Part shown: in pieces, positions 28,754 to 38,880 of the stretch
How the letters are laid out: every line of letters starts with the position of its first letter
Position numbering within the stretch: the stretch's first letter is position 1
Assembly (NCBI RefSeq): GCF_016711335.1
Contig: NZ_JADJTF010000001.1
Location: forward strand, 3,348,001-3,412,000
Direction of reading: 5' to 3'
DNA: 64,000 nt
DNA from: Thiofilum sp.
GTDB lineage: Bacteria > Pseudomonadota > Gammaproteobacteria > Thiotrichales > Thiotrichaceae
Position numbers and translations under genes: made by a program
Notes under the pieces: model-generated
The model's input: the letters and a program-made list of their open reading frames with translations, nothing else
The model's database searches: none
Told to the model about the DNA's origin: nothing

Positions 28754-31225
28754 ATGACCATAAAAAAATATTTAGAACAGAAGCTGGCAAAAAAAATATT
28801 AATTTTAATTTTTTTATCCAGCTTTATTATCACCAGCTTATCGATAATTTCCATGTTATTTAACCAATATCTACGGGAAATAAATGAGATTTATCTTAAC
28901 TCTGAACTCAATATTGCTAATAATGTTAACCCAATCACCCGTAGTACATGGCTCTTAGACCTACACGGTTTAGAGCGTCATCTACACAAAATCACTCAAT
29001 ATCCATCTATCAGTTATGCGAGTATTTTTGATGAAGATCTGAATTTATTGGTCGAGGTAGGAGACAATCAGCGCTCTTATAGCAAGCTAATTGAACACAA
29101 TTTATTCTATACTGATGCTGCTGAAACCACGCCCGTGTTTGTAGGCAAACTAAAGGTTAGAGTTAATACTGAGCAAGCTGTTACTAATGTCAAACTAAAC
29201 TTAGCAAACTTAGTTATCACACAACTAATTAAAACTCTAATCTCATTTTCTATTATACTATTTATTATTCATCATCATCTGTCAAAACACTTAAATTCCA
29301 TATTAAGTTATATTAAATATCATTTTATCTCTAATCACTCCGTTGAGTATTTAACTCTATCTCGGAAACCTGTAGATGATGAGCTACAGATTTTAGTAGA
29401 TACGATTAATAATAGTAAGCAACATTTAAAGCTAAACTATCAAAAAATCAATGAACAACACAATAATTTAATTAAGGAAATAGAGCTACGTCGTCAAGCA
29501 GAGTATGATGCAAAACTATACTCAGACCAATTAATACTAACATTAAATGCTTTAACTGATGCCGTATTAGCCTGCTTACAAGATGGCAGAGTGTTATTAG
29601 CTAACTACCAAGCTCGTAAATTACTTGGCTTAAGCATCGATTTTGATTTAAATCACACTACACTCGATGAGCTTCTACAGTTCTCTCAAACTACTAATAG
29701 ACAGCAATCACTGATTGATATGAAGTACCTAGCTTCTGATTATCGTAATGCACAGAAACTAGATGCTTTTTGCTGGCTTTTAAATACCAATACTACTTGT
29801 ATTCCCGTTCAAATCAATATTATTCCTAATCTTAATTTCAAGACTATTGAGCAACAAGATAAAACAGGTTTTTTACTCATCTTACATGATGAGTCTAATA
29901 GTACTAGACTGCAAGAACTGGCTTATCATGCGATGCATGATTTTCTTACTGGTTTAAAAAATCGCTTTGCATTTAATGAAAAACTAACAGCTATCCTTGC
30001 AGAGCAAAATGCTCAGCCCTACTGTTTAGCTATTATAGACTTAGATAAATTTAAAATGGTGAATGATAATTACGGTCATCTAGTAGGTGATGAGCTATTA
30101 AAGTCAGTAGCCACTATTATTAAAAATAATACGACTCATCCCGATGTAGTCGCTCGCCTAGGAGGTGATGAATTTGCTATTTTATTTAGTGGCGATATGG
30201 AAAGCAGTATTAAAAAAAGCCAAAGTATTATTTTTCATATTGAGAATATGAATCTTGCTTATGAAAAAAAGCTTTTTTATGTATCTTGTAGTATTGGTAT
30301 TACTCCTATCTATGAAAATGATACCATTGAAACAGTGCAACTGAGAGCAGATAAAGCGTGTTATCAGGTTAAAAAAGATGGTGGAGGGGTCATTCAAACG
30401 CAATACCGTATCGAGCAAGAAGAAGAAAGCCCGCTGCAACGCTTTACTGTACTACAAAAAATTATGGAATCATTACGTGAAGAAAAGCTGATTTTATATA
30501 TCCAAATCTTTAAATCTATTAATCAGCATCAACCTATGCGCTTAGAGGTATTATGCCGCCTCTATGATGAAAACAATATTTTATTACCTAAAGACTTTTT
30601 ACCTATTTTAGATAGCTATTATTATACGCCCAAGCTCGATTTATTAGTTATTAAAAAACTTACTGCCACCCTGCCTTTACTATTAGAATCTAATTTTCAT
30701 ATTAATATCAACCTATCCCCTTTGAGTTTAATCAAGCCTTCTCATACTCAAGAAATTATTGCATTTTTAAGTAAGTATCAGTTTAAAAAAGGGCAAATCT
30801 GTTTTGAGATTACTGAGCAATGTATTATTCAACATAAAAACCATGTATTAGATTTTATGAGCCGCGCCCGTGAGCTAGGTGCGATATTCGCTCTTGATGA
30901 TTTTGGTACAGGTTATGCGTCTTTTGGGGCTTTACACGATTTTTCATTTGAGATTCTTAAAATCGATGGTAGTTTAATTGAGCAGATTGAGTCTAATAGC
31001 CGCGTTTTGACATTTGTGAAATCGATCCAGTCTATTGCAGAGGCACTGCAAGCCACAACGGTAGCTGAGCATGTACACTCAGAATCAGCCATGCAGTTAT
31101 TACAAGAAATAGGGGTTGATTACGTACAAAGTAATTTAGTGGGTAGCGCTCAAGCGTTAGATGGTTTTACTAACCAGTTGCTGTTAGCCAAACACACTAA
31201 AAAGCTTTTGCAAAATGTATACTAA
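28754..31225 (+). CDS. Membrane sensor protein with PAS, GGDEF and EAL domains
   Basis: An 823-residue cyclic di-GMP enzyme. Two membrane helices (about residues 12-35 and 155-180) flank a ~120-residue periplasmic sensor. A PAS-like domain lies near residues 255-320. The GGDEF domain (about 395-555) keeps the active motif RLGGDEFAILF, so diguanylate cyclase activity is likely. The EAL domain (about 575-815) has EVLCR in place of EAL-x-R, NINLSP, EITEQ, DDFGTGYASF, LKIDGS and the late Glu and Gln, so all metal ligands appear present and phosphodiesterase activity is possible too. The ATG at 28754 is preferred to the TTG at 28742. The upstream solute-binding gene may deliver its signal. Confidence 0.92.
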   Translation: MTIKKYLEQKLAKKILILIFLSSFIITSLSIISMLFNQYLREINEIYLNSELNIANNVNPITRSTWLLDLHGLERHLHKITQYPSISYASIFDEDLNLLVEVGDNQRSYSKLIEHNLFYTDAAETTPVFVGKLKVRVNTEQAVTNVKLNLANLVITQLIKTLISFSIILFIIHHHLSKHLNSILSYIKYHFISNHSVEYLTLSRKPVDDELQILVDTINNSKQHLKLNYQKINEQHNNLIKEIELRRQAEYDAKLYSDQLILTLNALTDAVLACLQDGRVLLANYQARKLLGLSIDFDLNHTTLDELLQFSQTTNRQQSLIDMKYLASDYRNAQKLDAFCWLLNTNTTCIPVQINIIPNLNFKTIEQQDKTGFLLILHDESNSTRLQELAYHAMHDFLTGLKNRFAFNEKLTAILAEQNAQPYCLAIIDLDKFKMVNDNYGHLVGDELLKSVATIIKNNTTHPDVVARLGGDEFAILFSGDMESSIKKSQSIIFHIENMNLAYEKKLFYVSCSIGITPIYENDTIETVQLRADKACYQVKKDGGGVIQTQYRIEQEEESPLQRFTVLQKIMESLREEKLILYIQIFKSINQHQPMRLEVLCRLYDENNILLPKDFLPILDSYYYTPKLDLLVIKKLTATLPLLLESNFHININLSPLSLIKPSHTQEIIAFLSKYQFKKGQICFEITEQCIIQHKNHVLDFMSRARELGAIFALDDFGTGYASFGALHDFSFEILKIDGSLIEQIESNSRVLTFVKSIQSIAEALQATTVAEHVHSESAMQLLQEIGVDYVQSNLVGSAQALDGFTNQLLLAKHTKKLLQNVY

Positions 31226-31351
31226 CTGTTTCTTGTAATAATGACGCACGTATTAAGATCTACTCATTATCTAAGCGGAACCTATAGATAAGGTAGTTTT
31301 TTAACTTATTATACTATAAATTTAATTTTTAGTTAAAACCAAATGCTTATT

Positions 31352-31360
31352 TGCTATACT
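31352..31360 (+). promoter_or_regulatory. Extended -10 promoter element for the TPR membrane protein gene
   Basis: TGCTATACT is an extended -10 box (TGnTATACT), 29 bp upstream of the ATG at 31390 in AT-rich DNA. The same TTGCTATA core occurs upstream of the solute-binding protein gene. Confidence 0.45.
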
Positions 31361-31389
31361 CAGACTAATACAATAGTTAAGGAGCTGAC

Positions 31390-32148
31390 ATGCCTATTTT
31401 CATATTATCGATAATTATTCAAATAGCCTTAGTTGTTCATATAGTCAAAACAGGGCGCAATACTACTTGGATATGGATTGTGGTGTTACTACCCTTAGCA
31501 GGATCCATTGCATATTTAATCGTAGAAATATTGCCTGAACTATTAAGTACCCGTACTGGTCGACAAGCTCGACGGGCTTTAGAGCAAAAACTTAACCCTA
31601 GTAAAGATATTAAGGCAGCAGCACGTCAGTTTAATTTGTCAGACTCCGTAGAAAATGCTTTAAAGCTAGCTAATGAGTTGTATCAACAACAAGCCTATAT
31701 TGAAGCCAAAGAGTTATATGAAAAAAGCCTTGTCGGGATTCATGCTCATGATCCTGATATTATGTATGGTTTAGCTAAAACAGAATTTGCTCTAACGAAC
31801 TTTACTGCTACTAAAAAAATACTTGATGAACTGATTCAGTTTAATCCAGACTTTAAAAACCCTGATGCTCATTTGCTTTATGCACGCACACTGGATGCAC
31901 TAGAGGATTATATAGGTGCTACTGAGGAGTATGAAGCACTTCATAAATACTTCGCCGGACCTGAAGCTGATTATTATTATGCCCTTGCGCAGCAAAAACA
32001 GGGCAATATTTTAAAGGCACGTGAATTACTCAAATCCATTATCGATAAAGCCGAACTACAGGGTGGTCACTATAAAAGCTTGCATAAGGATTATTTAAAA
32101 AAGGCTAAGAGCGACTTAAGAAAACTAGAAACAACACATACCCTATAA
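31390..32148 (+). CDS. Membrane protein with PLDc-N-like anchor and TPR repeats
   Basis: A 252-residue protein. Two hydrophobic segments at the N-terminus (IFILSIIIQIALVVHIV and TWIWIVVLLPLAGSIAYLIV) resemble the short cardiolipin-synthase N-terminal helix pair. From about residue 85 come tetratricopeptide-like helices: ALKLANELYQQQAYIEAKEL, DIMYGLAKTEFALTNFTATK and DADAHLL-type units, then YYYALAQQKQGNILKARELL. It is probably an inner-membrane scaffold facing the cytoplasm. Single gene with its own promoter box; function unknown. Confidence 0.8.
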   Translation: MPIFILSIIIQIALVVHIVKTGRNTTWIWIVVLLPLAGSIAYLIVEILPELLSTRTGRQARRALEQKLNPSKDIKAAARQFNLSDSVENALKLANELYQQQAYIEAKELYEKSLVGIHAHDPDIMYGLAKTEFALTNFTATKKILDELIQFNPDFKNPDAHLLYARTLDALEDYIGATEEYEALHKYFAGPEADYYYALAQQKQGNILKARELLKSIIDKAELQGGHYKSLHKDYLKKAKSDLRKLETTHTL

Positions 32149-32162
32149 AGCTCAAAGCCTAC

Positions 32163-32197
32163 TAGCTATTAGGGAGAACTATTGCACCTAATAGCTA
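32163..32197. terminator. Bidirectional terminator overlapping the gspF stop codon
   Basis: TAGCTATTAGG (32163-32173) and CCTAATAGCTA (32187-32197) form a perfect 11-bp stem. The right arm includes the gspF stop codon at 32195-32197. It lies between the convergent TPR gene and the gsp operon, so one hairpin probably ends both transcripts. Confidence 0.65.
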
Positions 32198-33421
32198 ACG
32201 CACCAACTGCGGCATATTCAAAATCGGGAGCATAATTGCTAATACAATCAGCGTTACAATCCCACCCATTAGTAAAATCAGCGCTGGCTCTAATAGCCCT
32301 ACTAAAGTAGCTAAACGCGCTTGAATTTCGCGTTCTTGTTGAGTGGCGGCGCGATCTAACATTTGCTCTAAACGCCCGCTCCCTTCACCACTCGCAATTA
32401 AATAAATCATCATCGGTGGAAATAAATTTGACTTTTCTAGCGCTTTATAAATAGGTGTTCCTTCACGCACCCGTGCCGCTGCTTCTAGTATCGCTTGACG
32501 CATGGGTAAATTACTCACTACCTCGGCGGCTATATGCATGGCATCAATAATCGGCACACCACTAGAGGCTAAAATACTCAAAGTACGCGCAAAACGTTCA
32601 CTATTGGTACTACGTACTAAACGCCCAATAATCGGTAATTTTAATTGCCAACGCTGGAAGCGTAAGCGCCATTTATCACGCTTTAATAGCATAATAAATA
32701 GCAGTACTATCCCCAGTATTCCCAATAATAAAGCCGTGCCATAATTTTCTAAAAACTGGCTGCTTTTAATCAGCATGCGAGTTAATAAAGGTAGCTCATG
32801 ATTAAAGTTTTCAAACACTTTAATCACATTGGGTACTACAAACTTTAACAGCGCAATCACAATCCCGATTGATACTAGGCTCAATAGAATCGGATAGGCT
32901 AATGCACTGGATACTTTTTGTTGGCTTAATTGGCGGCTTTCGGTGTAATCAGCTAAACGCTCTAATACTTGTTCTAAATGACCCGATTTTTCTCCTGCTC
33001 CCACCGTAGCGCGATATAAAGCGGGAAAAGCGCTGGGAAATTGCCCCAAAGCACTGGCTAAGGTATGACCCTCTAATACTTTAGAGCGCACCGCAGAAAT
33101 AATGCGCCGCATCGAGCCATTTTCAGACTGGCGCACAATCGAGCCTAGTGTTTCCTCCACGGGAGAACCCGAACCAATCAGCGTTGCCATTTGGCGCGTG
33201 ACCAGCGCTAAATCAGTCGGGCTTAAACCGCCCCCGAACAAAGGGCGCGACATAATCCCTGTAGAGCTTTCTTTGTGCTTTTTAACTACCGCTTGCACTT
33301 CAAGCGGGGTTAGCTCCCGATTACGTAAGGTCTGACGCACCTGACGTGCTGTATCACCTTCAATAATGCCGCGCTCTTCTTTGCCTTTAGTATTTAAGGC
33401 GCGATACTCAAAAGCGGGCAT
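32195..33421 (-). CDS. gspF: Type II secretion inner-membrane protein GspF
   Basis: A 408-residue polytopic platform protein that connects the GspE ATPase to the pseudopilus. It has the family beginning [20 protein letters not shown] and two repeated T2SSF domains, each with a hairpin of membrane helices; ATLIGSGSPVEETLG and ILASSGVPIIDAMHIAAEVV mark the starts of the two repeats, and LLEPALILLMGGIVTLIVLA is the last helix. Its ATG overlaps the gspE stop (TAATG), as in the gspE-gspD junction. Length is normal. Confidence 0.94.
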   Translation of the reverse strand: MPAFEYRALNTKGKEERGIIEGDTARQVRQTLRNRELTPLEVQAVVKKHKESSTGIMSRPLFGGGLSPTDLALVTRQMATLIGSGSPVEETLGSIVRQSENGSMRRIISAVRSKVLEGHTLASALGQFPSAFPALYRATVGAGEKSGHLEQVLERLADYTESRQLSQQKVSSALAYPILLSLVSIGIVIALLKFVVPNVIKVFENFNHELPLLTRMLIKSSQFLENYGTALLLGILGIVLLFIMLLKRDKWRLRFQRWQLKLPIIGRLVRSTNSERFARTLSILASSGVPIIDAMHIAAEVVSNLPMRQAILEAAARVREGTPIYKALEKSNLFPPMMIYLIASGEGSGRLEQMLDRAATQQEREIQARLATLVGLLEPALILLMGGIVTLIVLAIMLPILNMPQLVR

Positions 33422-34926
33422 TATTCGTTATCCTCGTGCGTCACACGCAATACTTCCTCTAAAGTGGTACGTCCCTCTAGTACTAGGCGCACGCCATCGT
33501 CACGAATACTCGGCATGGTTTGGCGCACATAACGCTCCATTTCAATTTCACTAGCGCGGTTATGAATTAATTGGCGTAAGTTTTCATCCAAAACAATCAG
33601 TTCATAAACCCCCGTGCGTCCGGTATAGCCGCTATGATTGCAAATCGAACAACCGACCGGACGATACAGCGTAACCGCTTGATGCGCCTCTAATCCCATA
33701 GCGGCTAATTCGGCTTCGGTTGCCTGATGTGGCTCCCGGCACGCCGCACACAACATACGCACCAAACGCTGCGCTAATACCCCCAATAAACTAGAAGAGA
33801 GCAAATAAGGCTCTACCCCCATATCCTGCAAGCGTGTCACCGCTCCAATCGCCGTATTGGTATGCAAGGTCGAAAAGACTAAATGTCCGGTTAAGCTCGC
33901 TTGGATTGCAATTTCAGCCGTCTCCAAATCACGGATTTCCCCCACCATCACCACATCAGGGTCTTGACGCAAAATAGCCCGCAACCCCCGCGCAAAGGTC
34001 ATATCGACTTTGGTATTAACCTGTGTCTGCCCAATCCCATCGATAAAATACTCAATTGGGTCTTCAACGGTGAGAATATTGCGCTCGCTATTATTCAGCT
34101 CAGTGAGTGCCGCATAAAGTGTTGTGGTTTTACCTGAACCCGTAGGCCCCGTAACTAACACAATGCCGTGTGGCTTTTGAATGAGTTGTTGCAAACGTTT
34201 GTGCGCTACTGGCTCCATACCGAGCTTAGTCAGATTCAAGCGCCCTGCTTGCTTATCCAAAAGACGCAAGACCACGCGCTCACTATGACCAGAGGGCAAA
34301 GTAGACACCCGCACATCCACCGCTCGCCCTGCTAAACGCAATGAAATACGCCCATCTTGCGGTACACGTTTTTCGGCAATATCGAGCCGTGCCATGACTT
34401 TAATACGCGAAATAATCAAAGGGGCTAGTTTGCGCGGTGGCTCTAATATTTCACGCAATACGCCATCAATGCGCATTCTAACCTTCATACGGGTTTCAAA
34501 CGCTTCAATATGAATATCCGATGCACCCTCTTTAACCGCTTGCGCGAGTAAAGCATTGATGAGGCGAATAATGGGCGCATCATCTTCAGACTCTAATAAG
34601 TCCTCTGGTTCGGGTAAGGCTCCGGCTATATCATTTAAATCCAGCGTGTCGCCAATATCCTGCATCACCTCAGAACCGACTTGGCTACGATCATATGATT
34701 GCGCCAACAAGCGATTAAACGTTTCACCGTCTACCGCTTCGACCTCAAATGCCCCACTGTAATGGCGTTGCACCTCGGCTAGTGCGGTGATCACGATAGG
34801 TTCGCGGCAAACTAGCGTAGGTGGTGTTATATAGCGCCATAACACACCATGCCGTTTTGCAAAGGCATAGGGAATTTCTAATATCTCTACGGTTTCAATC
34901 AGTTCGGACTCAATGATTTCACTCAT
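33421..34926 (-). CDS. gspE: Type II secretion ATPase GspE
   Basis: A 501-residue hexameric cytoplasmic ATPase. The N-terminal domain is followed by the catalytic core: Walker [17 protein letters not shown], the Asp box [17 protein letters not shown], Walker [19 protein letters not shown] and the His box [14 protein letters not shown]. The C-terminal tetracysteine zinc site reads CAAC, then CSICN. All features of an active GspE are present. Sits between gspD and gspF with stop/start overlaps on both sides, so the three proteins are translationally coupled. Confidence 0.95.
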   Translation of the reverse strand: MSEIIESELIETVEILEIPYAFAKRHGVLWRYITPPTLVCREPIVITALAEVQRHYSGAFEVEAVDGETFNRLLAQSYDRSQVGSEVMQDIGDTLDLNDIAGALPEPEDLLESEDDAPIIRLINALLAQAVKEGASDIHIEAFETRMKVRMRIDGVLREILEPPRKLAPLIISRIKVMARLDIAEKRVPQDGRISLRLAGRAVDVRVSTLPSGHSERVVLRLLDKQAGRLNLTKLGMEPVAHKRLQQLIQKPHGIVLVTGPTGSGKTTTLYAALTELNNSERNILTVEDPIEYFIDGIGQTQVNTKVDMTFARGLRAILRQDPDVVMVGEIRDLETAEIAIQASLTGHLVFSTLHTNTAIGAVTRLQDMGVEPYLLSSSLLGVLAQRLVRMLCAACREPHQATEAELAAMGLEAHQAVTLYRPVGCSICNHSGYTGRTGVYELIVLDENLRQLIHNRASEIEMERYVRQTMPSIRDDGVRLVLEGRTTLEEVLRVTHEDNE

Positions 34927-37916
34927 TATTTCATCCCTGATTTAGCCTGTGGCGCATAAGTCGGTGTCGGCTCATAATTTTCCACTGGACGTACTACGCG
35001 TCGCACCACACGCGGCGGTTGCTGAGGGACTGGACGTTGCACTGACTGAGGATTAGGGCGCACTACCTGTCGGCGTGCTGGTTGCGGTTGAGGGGTATAA
35101 TGCAGATTATCCACGCTGGTATTATTTTGCTGCAAGGGGCGTAATTGTGCCGCACGTTGATCAGAGCGCCCGCGCTGCAACACATTACTACTCACCTGCT
35201 GACGTTGCATGGTTTCGTATTTGGCACGAGTATAAGCATCCGCTGCTTCACCATCGGGCATAATCACCGGATGAATAAAGACCATGAGGTTTTGCTTGAG
35301 CTTAGAGGTGCTAGCTCCCCTAAAGGCTCCACCAATAAACGGTAAATCCCCTAATACGGGTACTTTCTCTTTGGAGTCGCGGAACGAATCTTCGATCAAA
35401 CCACCCAACACTAATACTTGACCGTCCTCTACCATTACATTGGTCGTAATTTTGCGCTTATTCGTAATGACATCGGAAGCGCTCACACTGGTGGAGGCGA
35501 GGTTAGAGACTTCTTGATCAATTTTAAGATTAATGGTTTTACCACGATTAATTTGTGGGGTAACAATTAAACTCAAACCCACATCGCGGCGCTCAATGGT
35601 ATTAAAAGGATTAGTCGGAGTAGAGGAACCGCTGCCGGTACTGGTATAACTCCCCGTCACAAACGGTACTTCCTGACCTACTACAATCTTAGCCTCTTCA
35701 TTATCAAGCGTGACTAAAGTCGGAGTCGCTAAAATATTAGTCGCCGCATCGCCCTTTAAAGCATTAGCCACTAAACCAAATTGAGTCCCCCCTAACACTT
35801 TACCCAAACCAAATAACAAGCCCGAACCTATCGCACCCGCAGCGGTACTAGAGTTAGAGAGTGCAAACGCTTGACCTAAACCATTACCAAAATTACTAAT
35901 ACCTACTGCACCACCACTATTCGCATCCTCAGGACGTGCCGCTAAGCTCACGCCCAAACGATGGGCTAAATCGGTAGAGACCTCAGCAATAATCGCCTCA
36001 ATTAATACTTGACCACGACGTACATCGAGTTGGGCAATGACACGTCTTAGATTCGCCTGCATAAATTCGGGGGCAGTAATAATCAGTGAGTTGGTCGCTT
36101 TATCCGCAATCACACTCACTGATGTATCTCCACCCGTTGATGCGGCGGCAGCCCCACCACCTTGTGCGGCTTCAGCAGCACCCTTGGTTTGTTGCTGCAA
36201 GGGAGAGGAAATGCCTTGTAATACTTTTTCTAAATCTTCCGCCTTAGCATACTTCAAAGGTACTACAATCGTTCCCCCCTTAGGCTTTTGCTGTACGTCT
36301 AAGCGGCTGATCACACCGTAAATATTAGGGAATAGATAATCTGGAGCGGTCACGACTAAAGAATTGGTATTACGGTCGGGAATAATCGTCAGTGCATCGC
36401 CTTGATCCGCGATTTGCTTAGCGGCTGCACCCTCGACTGTCCCTGCTACATTTTGCTGTACCCCTTTGGTAATGCCTTGTAAGGTTTGCGCCATTTCCTC
36501 GGCACTGGCAAATTTTAAGGCAATAACACGCGTGCCACCTTTAGCCTTTTGCTTAACATCGAGCTGAGCAATGACACTGCGAATATTCGGGTAGAGATAA
36601 ACCGGAGCGGTCACGACTAAGGAGTTAGTATTGCGGTCGGGAATAATCGTCACCTGATTACCCGCTGCGACTAATGCCCCTGCTGAGCCTTCCGCCACTC
36701 CTGCTTTTTGCTGTTGTACGCCTTGTGAAATACCTTGTAGGGTTTGCGCCATTTCTTCGGCACTGGCATAGCGCAATCTAATAATTTGCGTGCCACCAAT
36801 CTCTTTACGGGGAATATCCAAGCGTACTATAGCCGAGCGTAAGCGTTCGCGTGCCGCTTTATCCCCTGAAATCAATACGCTATTAGTACGCTCATCCGCA
36901 GACACTCGAATAGTATTAGCACCGGGTAATACCCCACCATCGGGTAACTGTACCCCACCTGCTCCAATGAGCTGTTGGAGGGTCTGTGCGACTTGGGTAG
37001 CAACGGCATATTTAAGATTGACCAGCTCAAAATCGTCATTATTGGGACGGTCAATACTTCTAGCTAATTCAATCACCCGTGCGACGTTTTGAGCACGTCC
37101 TGTCACAATCAATGAATTACTGGTTTGATTGATCTGTACACGAGTATCCCCCTGCCCCGCGAGTGGTGTCAGCGTGGCATTAGCGGTAATCGCTGGGACA
37201 TATTGTAGACGAAACACTTGAGTCACAATTTCGTCCGGTGCGAGACGTGGTAAACCATTATCATAAGGAGAAGGCGGCACATAACTCGATTCAGTACTCG
37301 GCTGTATCAAGCCCGCAGGTAAATTAGGATCAATCTCTACATTCGGTGCATCCCCTTGTAAACGGCTTTGCTCAGGTACAATAGAAGGTACAGCTTCGGG
37401 ATAAGCACCAAAATCTAAATTAGGGCCCGCCATAGAAGGCGGTGCAGGTGTAGCGTCCGTTTCAGGTTTAGGCTCCGATACAGGTTTATTTTTATTACTA
37501 TCAGAATAAGCCGTTTGATTCGTTTTAGGATTAGCGCCCCCACCTACAATCGGTGCTACGTTTTGAATCGAGCGGTTCATAGGTACGATTTTGGTAATAT
37601 TGCCCGTTTCAATTGCCGACAAACCATGTACTTGCAAAATAGAAATAAATGCATCGTAGAGTTCGGCATCGGTAATGCCACGCCCTGAAATAAAGGTCAC
37701 TTCAGCACGAACCGAGGGATCAATGACAAAATTGCGCCCCGTGCGCTTAGAAACCAGCTCGACCAACGTGCGAATATCCCCCCCTTCGATTCTAATGGAG
37801 GCAGTATTATCACTATCTGCCGCTAAAGAGGGATAACTCAGCACCGCTAAGGAAATTAAGACAGGGAGCACGCCTAAGCGATGCAGTAAGGTCGATTTTA
37901 GTAATTGAGACTTCAT
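34926..37916 (-). CDS. gspD: Type II secretion secretin GspD, enlarged with extra N-domains
   Basis: The outer-membrane pore of the type II system, 996 residues where 650-720 is usual. After a signal peptide ending near residue 33 come an N0 domain (about 38-112), a Pro/Asn/Ser-rich linker of ~110 residues, and then five N1-type repeats (about 232-293, 296-370, 376-456, 462-543, 549-632) rather than the usual three. Repeats three and four are near copies ([13 protein letters not shown] and [15 protein letters not shown] in both). The secretin core follows ([11 protein letters not shown] ... [20 protein letters not shown] ... [20 protein letters not shown]). A Gln/Pro/Arg-rich tail of about 100 residues ends the protein. 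No pseudopilin genes are adjacent. Confidence 0.94.
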   Translation of the reverse strand: MKSQLLKSTLLHRLGVLPVLISLAVLSYPSLAADSDNTASIRIEGGDIRTLVELVSKRTGRNFVIDPSVRAEVTFISGRGITDAELYDAFISILQVHGLSAIETGNITKIVPMNRSIQNVAPIVGGGANPKTNQTAYSDSNKNKPVSEPKPETDATPAPPSMAGPNLDFGAYPEAVPSIVPEQSRLQGDAPNVEIDPNLPAGLIQPSTESSYVPPSPYDNGLPRLAPDEIVTQVFRLQYVPAITANATLTPLAGQGDTRVQINQTSNSLIVTGRAQNVARVIELARSIDRPNNDDFELVNLKYAVATQVAQTLQQLIGAGGVQLPDGGVLPGANTIRVSADERTNSVLISGDKAARERLRSAIVRLDIPRKEIGGTQIIRLRYASAEEMAQTLQGISQGVQQQKAGVAEGSAGALVAAGNQVTIIPDRNTNSLVVTAPVYLYPNIRSVIAQLDVKQKAKGGTRVIALKFASAEEMAQTLQGITKGVQQNVAGTVEGAAAKQIADQGDALTIIPDRNTNSLVVTAPDYLFPNIYGVISRLDVQQKPKGGTIVVPLKYAKAEDLEKVLQGISSPLQQQTKGAAEAAQGGGAAAASTGGDTSVSVIADKATNSLIITAPEFMQANLRRVIAQLDVRRGQVLIEAIIAEVSTDLAHRLGVSLAARPEDANSGGAVGISNFGNGLGQAFALSNSSTAAGAIGSGLLFGLGKVLGGTQFGLVANALKGDAATNILATPTLVTLDNEEAKIVVGQEVPFVTGSYTSTGSGSSTPTNPFNTIERRDVGLSLIVTPQINRGKTINLKIDQEVSNLASTSVSASDVITNKRKITTNVMVEDGQVLVLGGLIEDSFRDSKEKVPVLGDLPFIGGAFRGASTSKLKQNLMVFIHPVIMPDGEAADAYTRAKYETMQRQQVSSNVLQRGRSDQRAAQLRPLQQNNTSVDNLHYTPQPQPARRQVVRPNPQSVQRPVPQQPPRVVRRVVRPVENYEPTPTYAPQAKSGMK
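36276..36794 (-). repeat. Tandem internal repeat in gspD (N-domains 3 and 4)
   Basis: Two consecutive ~86-codon units encode N1-type domains that share long identical stretches at protein level, including [12 protein letters not shown] and the ten-residue segment [10 protein letters not shown]. The fifth unit just after (to about 36018) is more diverged. This indicates duplication of a whole periplasmic ring domain by tandem copying. Confidence 0.8.
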
Positions 37917-38037
37917 AATCGGTATCTGTGAAGATGGTTTTAGTGTTATGACAAGAATGCCGCAGAGTGTAACTGATTCTACTCATCCGTGAGACGTTTT
38001 TGAGAGGGGATTTCTAAGGTCTGAAGTTTGATTAGTT

Positions 38038-38517
38038 TTAGACTGTAACACTGCAACCACAGGCGAGCGTAAGGGTTATAGGGGAAATATGATGCTCAGC
38101 ACCTGCTGGATGAACGTGCAATACGGCTAAGGTATAGGGATTAAATACGACTATATCTTTCACTCCTTGCGATAAGTAAAACGGGGGAGCAATTTGTAAA
38201 TCTTTAGCTTCATAGCCCTTACTGATGATTTCAATGACCGCCTCTGGTACTAATGTGATGGCTTCCTCATCTTCATCTGGTTCCCGACAAAAAATTGAAA
38301 TATCAGGGCGCTTTAGCGAGCCATTGGGAAAACTGACATAGACATCAGCGATATGGATGCACTGGCAAGCGGTATTGAGCGCGGGATTGATCGTGCTACG
38401 AATACGGTCTACTGCTTTTTGATGGCGGTAAACGGGCTGAGCTTCCCATAAGGGTAGACCGTTGACAATTTCCAGTTTAACCCCTAATTGTTCGGCTTGT
38501 AGTAGGCGTGAGTCCAT
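38038..38517 (-). CDS. Uma2 family (DUF820, PD-(D/E)XK-fold) protein
   Basis: A 159-residue protein of the Uma2/DUF820 family, a restriction-endonuclease-like fold of unknown role that is much expanded in cyanobacteria and sulfur bacteria. The core RPDISIFCREPDEDEE with the metal Asp, and AVIEIISKGYEAKDL with the E-x-x-S-K element, are visible. It has no membrane segment. A second, broken copy of the same family lies just upstream (38578-38829). No partner gene is evident. Confidence 0.8.
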   Translation of the reverse strand: MDSRLLQAEQLGVKLEIVNGLPLWEAQPVYRHQKAVDRIRSTINPALNTACQCIHIADVYVSFPNGSLKRPDISIFCREPDEDEEAITLVPEAVIEIISKGYEAKDLQIAPPFYLSQGVKDIVVFNPYTLAVLHVHPAGAEHHISPITLTLACGCSVTV

Positions 38518-38577
38518 GAGTGTGACCTGTACAGGTGATTGAAAGTGCAGTTTAGCACAGTACTCCCCCCCTTAGGG

Positions 38578-38829
38578 TTAGCGAAAAATTTGCTCTCTAA
38601 TAGTAGAGGCAAAGTTACTATTGTCAGTTAAGCCGGTATGGGTAAATATTTCCAAACGATTATTGTCATAGACTATCCAAACTTCTTGTGCACCTTTGGC
38701 TAAATAAAGCTCAACTTTTTCTGTAATTTCTTGCTTGGAGTTTGAGGGTGAGACGATTTCTACACACAGCTCTGGTGCTTTAGGATAGGGGGTTGCATAA
38801 CCAAAGGTGTCAATGAAAGACGCCCTGCA
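38578..38829 (-). pseudogene. Fragment of a second Uma2/DUF820 gene
   Basis: An open frame without a start encodes about 82 residues. It reads YPKAPELCVEIVSPSNSKQE followed by ITEKVELYLAKGAQEVWIVY and ends IREQIFR. This is the C-terminal half of a Uma2 protein with its EIVSPSN catalytic region; the frame is closed by a stop at the upstream end and the N-terminal half is absent. It is likely a remnant of a duplicated neighbour gene. Confidence 0.65.
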
Positions 38830-38880
38830 TTATCTCATCTAAAACCTTTAGTAACAACAATACCTAAATTAGCATACTTT

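Noticed and set aside
36037..37092. Plus-strand frames inside gspD
   Set aside because: Antisense to the N-domain repeats; no ribosome sites or recognisable motifs.
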